NCBI GenBank assembly: GCA_036506495.1
Contig: DASXRQ010000012.1
Span: forward strand, 1 to 9,267
Direction of reading: 5' to 3'
Origin: DASXRC01 sp036506495
Lineage (GTDB): Bacteria > Actinomycetota > Actinomycetes > Mycobacteriales > Micromonosporaceae
DNA length: 9,267 bases
This document shows positions 5,666-9,267 of the stretch, piece by piece. The notes under the pieces are model-generated. The model searched no databases. It was not told the DNA's origin and worked only from the letters and a program-made list of their open reading frames with translations. Within the stretch, counting starts at the first letter, position 1. Each line of letters begins with the position of its first letter. The translations under genes were made by a program, and so were the position numbers.

Positions 5666-8380
5666 TCAGAGAAGGTTCAGCTCGCTCCCGCGCAGCACCG
5701 CGGCGCGACGGGTGGTGACGTCGAGCTTGGTGAAGATGTGCCGGGTATGGGTGCGCAGGGTGTTGACCGAGACGAACAGGCGCTGGGCGATCTCCGGCCC
5801 GGTGAGCCCCGTCGCGAGGAGCCGGAGCACCTCGAGCTCGCGCTCGCTGAGGGCGTCGTCGGACGCCGGCCGCGCCACGTCCGGTACGGAAGCGAAGGCG
5901 CTGTCGGTCACCTCCGCCGCCCGGCGCGCGCCGGCCGCACCGAGTCGCTCCCGGGCGACCCGGAGGAGCGAGCCCATCGGTGCGCCCTCGTCGAGGAACA
6001 GGCGGCGGTAGCCCACTGGCACGCCGAGGGTCAAAGCCTGATCGAGCTCGTCGAGCGCGCGGGGGAGGTCACCGAGAGAGTGATGCAGGAGGGCCCGGAC
6101 GACGCGCCCGTCGAGGGCGTTGCCGATCTGGCCCCGCGCCTCCGCGGTGCTGACCAGGACGTCGAGCACCTCGAGAACGGGTGCATCACCGCGGTGCTCG
6201 GCGACGAGCAGCCGGGCGAGGGTGAGCCGGTCGAACGCGCCGAGGTAGGAGGGCTCGCCGTCGAGGCGCTCGTGGTGCTCGCGGGCCCACGCGCGGGCGT
6301 CGTCCAGGCGGCCCTGCGCGATCCGGACGCGGGCCCGCAGAGCCGGGATGGGGCACAGGTCGGGGAAGAAGCCCGGCAGGTACAAAGGCTCGGCCGCCTC
6401 CAGCATCGCCACGGCGCCATCCAGGTCGCCCCGCGCCCGCAGGACGCCGGCCGTCGCGACGTACCAGCGGTGCCGGTTCTCCAGCAGCGACGCGCGCTCG
6501 CCGAGATCCTTCGCCGCTTGGAGGTGCTGCTCCGCCGAGACGAGGTCGCCGTGTTCCCGCAGCACGTCCGCGAGACCGACGTGCAGGTCACCGGTCGTCG
6601 ACAGGAGAGGGTGGCCCTGCGCGACCGAGAGCGCGCGCTCGTAGAGCCGCTGCGCCTCGTCCGGGCGCCCCCGGGCGAGCCACATCTCGCCGAGGACGAC
6701 GGTCGCGCCGAGCTCGTCGGACAGGTGCCCGGCCGCCCGCAGGCTCCCGACCGCCGCGCCGAACGTGCCGACCGCCGTATCGAGGTCGCCGTCCGCCCAG
6801 GCCGCCAGCCCCAGGAACCCGGCCGCGGCACCGCGCGCGAGGTGATCGCCCGGCCGCGCGAGGTCGAGCGCACACCGCGCGTGCACGACGGTGCCGGGGA
6901 CGTCGCCGCGCGCCTGCGCGACCGAGGCCCGATAGACCGCGACCGTGGCGGGGACGCCGGCGATCTCGGCCGACCGCCGTGAAACCGCTTCGCGCAGCGC
7001 CGGCGTCTCACGCACCGCCACCAGCGACGTCTCCGAGCCGAGCGCCGAGTCGGCGGCGTCCAGCCAGGTGTCGACGCCCTCGAGGTTGCCCTCCGAAAGG
7101 CGGGTCCAGGCGAGCCCGGTCGCGAGCAGGGGACGGCGGCGCGCGACGTCCTCGGGAACGGCCTGAAGCCAGCGGCGCAGCGTGCGGTCCTCCCGCCGCT
7201 TGCGCAGGTCCGGGAGCGCGAGCTCGACCAGCTCGGCGATCTGGTCCCCGTCGGCGCCGGCGAGCGCGTGGGGGACCGCGTCGTCCACCCGGCCGTTCTC
7301 CGCGTACCAGCGGGCGGCCCGCTGGTGGAGCAGCCGCACGCGGCCCGGGTCCTGAGCGGTGAGGCGGGCGCCGAGCGCGTCGGCGAACAGCTGGTGGTAG
7401 CGCCACCACCGCCGCTGGTCGTCGAGCGCCACGACGAAGAGGTTCGCCCGCTCGAGTGCCTCCAGCGCGGACTGCCCGTCGGCGCGGCGGGTCAGCGCGT
7501 CGCATAGCGGCCCGCTGAGCTCGCCGAGCACCGACGTGTCGAGGAGGAAGGACCGGACGTCGCCGGGCTGGGCGTCCAGCACCTCCTCGACGAGGTAGTC
7601 GAGGACGAAGCGGGAGGTCCCCGTGAACGCCGCGACGAAGTCCTCGACGCCGCCCGCGGCGTCCGGGCGGCTGCGGGCGGACAAGGCTGCCAGCTGGAGT
7701 CCGGCCACCCACCCCTCGGTCCGCTGCTCGAGGGCGGCCACGTGGCGCGGGTCCAGCCCCAGCCCCATGACGTCGTTGAGGAACGCGCCGACCTCGGCCT
7801 CGGTGAACCGCAGGTCGGCGGCGCGGATCTCGAGCAGCTCGCCGCGGGCGCGCAGGCGTGCGAGCGGCAGTGGCGGGTCCGCCCGCGTCGTCATCGCCAC
7901 GGTGACCTGGGGTGGAAGGTTGTCGACGAGGAAGGTGACGGACTCGTGGACGCCGGCGGCGTCGACGACGTGGTAGTCGTCCAGGGCGAGCACGGTAGGC
8001 CCGGGCAGTGCGTCGAGGTCGTCGACGAGGCTGACCAGCACGTCCTCGGCGGGGACGCCGCGGTCGGCGTCCAGCAGGGCGAGCGCCGCGGCGCCGGCAT
8101 CCGGGGCGGCCGCGTGGACGGCGGCCGACAGGTCCTCCAGGAACCGCTGCGGGTCGGCGTCCCCGGTGTCCAGGGACAGCCAGGCGACCCTGACCGCCGG
8201 AACGCGAGAGCCCAGCCACTGGGTCAGCAAGGTCGTCTTGCCGAACCCGGCCGGCGCCGCGATCAGCACGAGCCGGGGCGCCTCGGTCGTACCCGCGGGC
8301 AGCCGGCCGGTCAGACGAACCCGGGCGACGAGCTGTCGACGAGGGCGCGGGACCTGCAGCTTGGTGCCCAGGACCGGCAT
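5666..8380 (-). CDS. MalT-type ATP-binding LuxR family transcriptional regulator
   Basis: A 904-residue cytosolic transcription factor, close to the length of E. coli MalT (about 900). In order: an N-terminal STAND NTPase with Walker A APAGFGKTT (residues 42-50, K48) and Walker B LALDDYHVV (131-139, D134/D135). Next come the MalT-type signatures TTRADPPLPLARLRARGELL, EQRTEGWVAGLQLAALS and RRWWRYHQLFADAL. A long region of TPR-like helical repeats (about 400-820) is the likely ligand- and oligomer-forming sensor. The end is a LuxR helix-turn-helix (about 844-904: LSERELEVLRLLATGLTGPE, then SVNTLRTHTRHIFTKLDV). Such proteins bind ATP and an inducer, oligomerise and activate promoters. ATG 8380 is the family-like start (MPVLGTKLQVPRPRR), though the ribosome binding site is weak (gacggg). 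Its probable target is the downstream operon. A decayed IS ends about 35 bases upstream. Inducer unknown. Confidence 0.93.
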   Translation of the reverse strand: MPVLGTKLQVPRPRRQLVARVRLTGRLPAGTTEAPRLVLIAAPAGFGKTTLLTQWLGSRVPAVRVAWLSLDTGDADPQRFLEDLSAAVHAAAPDAGAAALALLDADRGVPAEDVLVSLVDDLDALPGPTVLALDDYHVVDAAGVHESVTFLVDNLPPQVTVAMTTRADPPLPLARLRARGELLEIRAADLRFTEAEVGAFLNDVMGLGLDPRHVAALEQRTEGWVAGLQLAALSARSRPDAAGGVEDFVAAFTGTSRFVLDYLVEEVLDAQPGDVRSFLLDTSVLGELSGPLCDALTRRADGQSALEALERANLFVVALDDQRRWWRYHQLFADALGARLTAQDPGRVRLLHQRAARWYAENGRVDDAVPHALAGADGDQIAELVELALPDLRKRREDRTLRRWLQAVPEDVARRRPLLATGLAWTRLSEGNLEGVDTWLDAADSALGSETSLVAVRETPALREAVSRRSAEIAGVPATVAVYRASVAQARGDVPGTVVHARCALDLARPGDHLARGAAAGFLGLAAWADGDLDTAVGTFGAAVGSLRAAGHLSDELGATVVLGEMWLARGRPDEAQRLYERALSVAQGHPLLSTTGDLHVGLADVLREHGDLVSAEQHLQAAKDLGERASLLENRHRWYVATAGVLRARGDLDGAVAMLEAAEPLYLPGFFPDLCPIPALRARVRIAQGRLDDARAWAREHHERLDGEPSYLGAFDRLTLARLLVAEHRGDAPVLEVLDVLVSTAEARGQIGNALDGRVVRALLHHSLGDLPRALDELDQALTLGVPVGYRRLFLDEGAPMGSLLRVARERLGAAGARRAAEVTDSAFASVPDVARPASDDALSERELEVLRLLATGLTGPEIAQRLFVSVNTLRTHTRHIFTKLDVTTRRAAVLRGSELNLL

Positions 8381-8414
8381 CCCGTCAGCCTAGTACTCTG
8401 GCAACGCTTCGTGA

Positions 8415-8910
8415 TCATGTGGGTGGGTCTGCGCGTCGGTGGTAGTGGCGGGCGCGGGCGACGGCTTGGTGGTGGCGGCGCCATTGGGACCAGTGCAGTC
8501 GGTGTTGCAGGGTTCGCAGGACCGTGATTGTCGCGGTGAACAGCCGGCGGATCTCGTTACGGGTCAGCGGGATCAGCGAGGGGGCGCGCGGGCGGGGTGG
8601 CGTCATTGTCGTGCTCGTCGTTGTGGCCGTCGACGGCCGTGGGTGGTGGGGCTGCGGCGGCGGTCATCGCGGGCAAGAAGGCGTGGGCGAGCATGGCCAG
8701 GACGGTCCAGCGTCGCCAGGAGGTCCAGCTGCGGACCTGGTGCTCGTCGAGCGCAGCGAGTTCCTTGCCGGCGAAGGATTCCTCGATCTGCCAGCGGACC
8801 CCGGCGACGCGGACCAGCTCGGCGACCGGGACCGGCCGGGGGTGCGTGGGCGCGGTAGAAGGCGCAGTCGCCGTCACTGATCCGGCGCCGGATGAGCAGC
8901 CAGTTCACAC
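8415..8910 (-). pseudogene. IS701/IS4-like transposase, C-terminal remnant with two frameshifts
   Basis: Three successive minus-strand frames each carry part of one transposase. First VNWLLIRRRISDGDCAFYRA (complement of about 8847-8908). Then, after a one-base shift near 8838-8842, RPVPVAELVRVAGVRWQIEE, followed by LDEHQVRSWTSWRRWTVLAM. In the third frame, after a shift near 8580-8606, comes LIPLTRNEIRRLF and HWSQWRRHHQAVARARHYHR, ending at TGA 8417-8415. The WQIEESF...K...LDEHQVRSW segment holds the last catalytic glutamate of the DDE set. The N-terminal two thirds, with both aspartates, are absent: beyond 8910 the sequence becomes unrelated. The order of motifs matches full-length IS701-type transposases of actinobacteria, so this is a dead element truncated at its 5' end. 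Confidence 0.8.
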
Positions 8911-8915
8911 CTTGT

Positions 8916-9020
8916 GCCGGACCGCTGCTGGTGTCGCTGCAGGTGCCGGTCGCGCTGATCGCGGTCGTGACGATGACTGCTGCCCTGATCCGCCTAATCG
9001 CCGGACGGCGCGTTCCTTGA
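8916..9020 (+). pseudogene. Transmembrane protein C-terminal fragment, perhaps Nramp-like
   Basis: The frame reads AGPLLVSLQVPVALIAVVTM, then TAALIRLIAGRRVP before TGA 9018-9020: one strongly hydrophobic helix followed by a basic end. The SLQVPVALIxxV...GRRV pattern recalls the final helix of Nramp-type divalent metal transporters (SxQxPFALxPLxxxTxxRxxMG), but the match is short and imperfect. It begins exactly where the IS701-like remnant ends, so the element or a deletion probably removed the upstream part. No start codon of its own; the ATG at 8892 lies inside the IS remnant. Confidence 0.3.
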
Positions 9021-9267
9021 GATCTCCACAGTGGATGAGATACCTGGCCGCCTTGGGAGCGGCCCGCCCAGCCGGGCGTCACCCGGCAGGGCGATCCCTG
9101 CCCGCCGCCCGCGCGATACGCGGCGGGGCCTACCTGGTCGCGCTCGAACAACTCGGCCTGTAACGTCGCCGTCGCGTCTCCCGCCGTCACCGTCCAGGCT
9201 GCGCTACCCGCAGAGCGGCTACGCGGTGGTGGCCAGCGCCGCCACCCGGCTCCCGCGCGGGCCTGTG
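9021..9267. other. Right edge, no supportable gene
   Basis: A + strand open stretch ending at TAA 9161-9163 (RYLAALGAARP through GGAYLVALEQLGL) matches nothing I recognise and lacks a start with a ribosome binding site. Two competing hairpins are visible: gccggg-cgtca-cccggc (9071-9087) and ggcaggg-cgat-ccctgcc (9085-9102). The last 70 bases read LRYPQSGYAVVASAATRLP in one + frame, open to the window end. It could be part of a gene that continues outside, but I cannot name it. Confidence 0.35.

Noticed and set aside
5576..6982. A 468-codon + strand open frame
   Set aside because: It is antisense to the LuxR regulator, whose domains and family motifs are clear. Its composition (R, E, G, V rich, no motif) is that of a shadow.
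7008..8219. A 403-codon minus-strand open frame inside the regulator
   Set aside because: It is an arginine/proline-rich alternative frame of the same strand, overlapping the regulator's NTPase and central region, with no start signal or domain.

Overview
The base composition (very high GC, strong G/C bias at third codon positions, GTG starts, short 4-base start/stop overlaps) and the gene families point to an actinobacterium. I cannot name a genus from the sequence alone. The window is an accessory, mobile-element-scarred region. Decayed insertion sequences lie at both ends, a strip of gene fragments fills the left fifth, and one intact regulator-plus-membrane-protein locus fills the right half.

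Left part (1-2160, mostly + strand genes): a frameshifted C-terminal remnant of an ISL3-type transposase (minus strand) abuts a DUF2255 gene that has lost its 5' end. Next comes an aldo/keto reductase gene whose frame runs the full family length but is cut by one in-frame TAG, then a strong 13-bp hairpin. After it lie the first 39 codons of a second aldo/keto reductase, the frameshifted C-terminal end of an ABC-2 (DrrB-like) transporter permease, and the first few dozen codons of what looks like a class I SAM methyltransferase. None of these genes appears intact, so this is a gene graveyard rather than a working pathway.

Middle part (2160-3930): a small minus-strand excisionase-type helix-turn-helix protein stands alone, with no integrase beside it. 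About 850 bases upstream of it hold no gene I can support, only several inverted repeats. A short + strand TPR protein follows, probably truncated at its C-terminus.

Right part (3967-8380, all minus strand, read right to left): a 904-aa MalT-type ATP-binding LuxR regulator is followed after a 119-bp gap by a tight three-gene operon. The operon encodes a six-helix membrane protein, a DUF2306 membrane protein and a 75-aa soluble protein, joined by ATGA and GTGA overlaps. The gap holds an 18-bp palindrome with an overlapping second repeat, and a leader hairpin. The simplest reading is that the LuxR protein controls the membrane-protein operon. The signal and the operon's biochemical role are not visible in the sequence.

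Right edge (8381-9267): a twice-frameshifted C-terminal part of an IS701/IS4-like transposase ends about 35 bases upstream of the LuxR start codon, so the regulator's native promoter may have been displaced. Beyond it is a short + strand transmembrane fragment (perhaps the tail of an Nramp-like transporter) and unassigned sequence. I see no CRISPR array, rRNA, tRNA or defence system. The most unusual points are the single-base nonsense change in an otherwise intact reductase, and the IS sitting directly against the start of the regulator.
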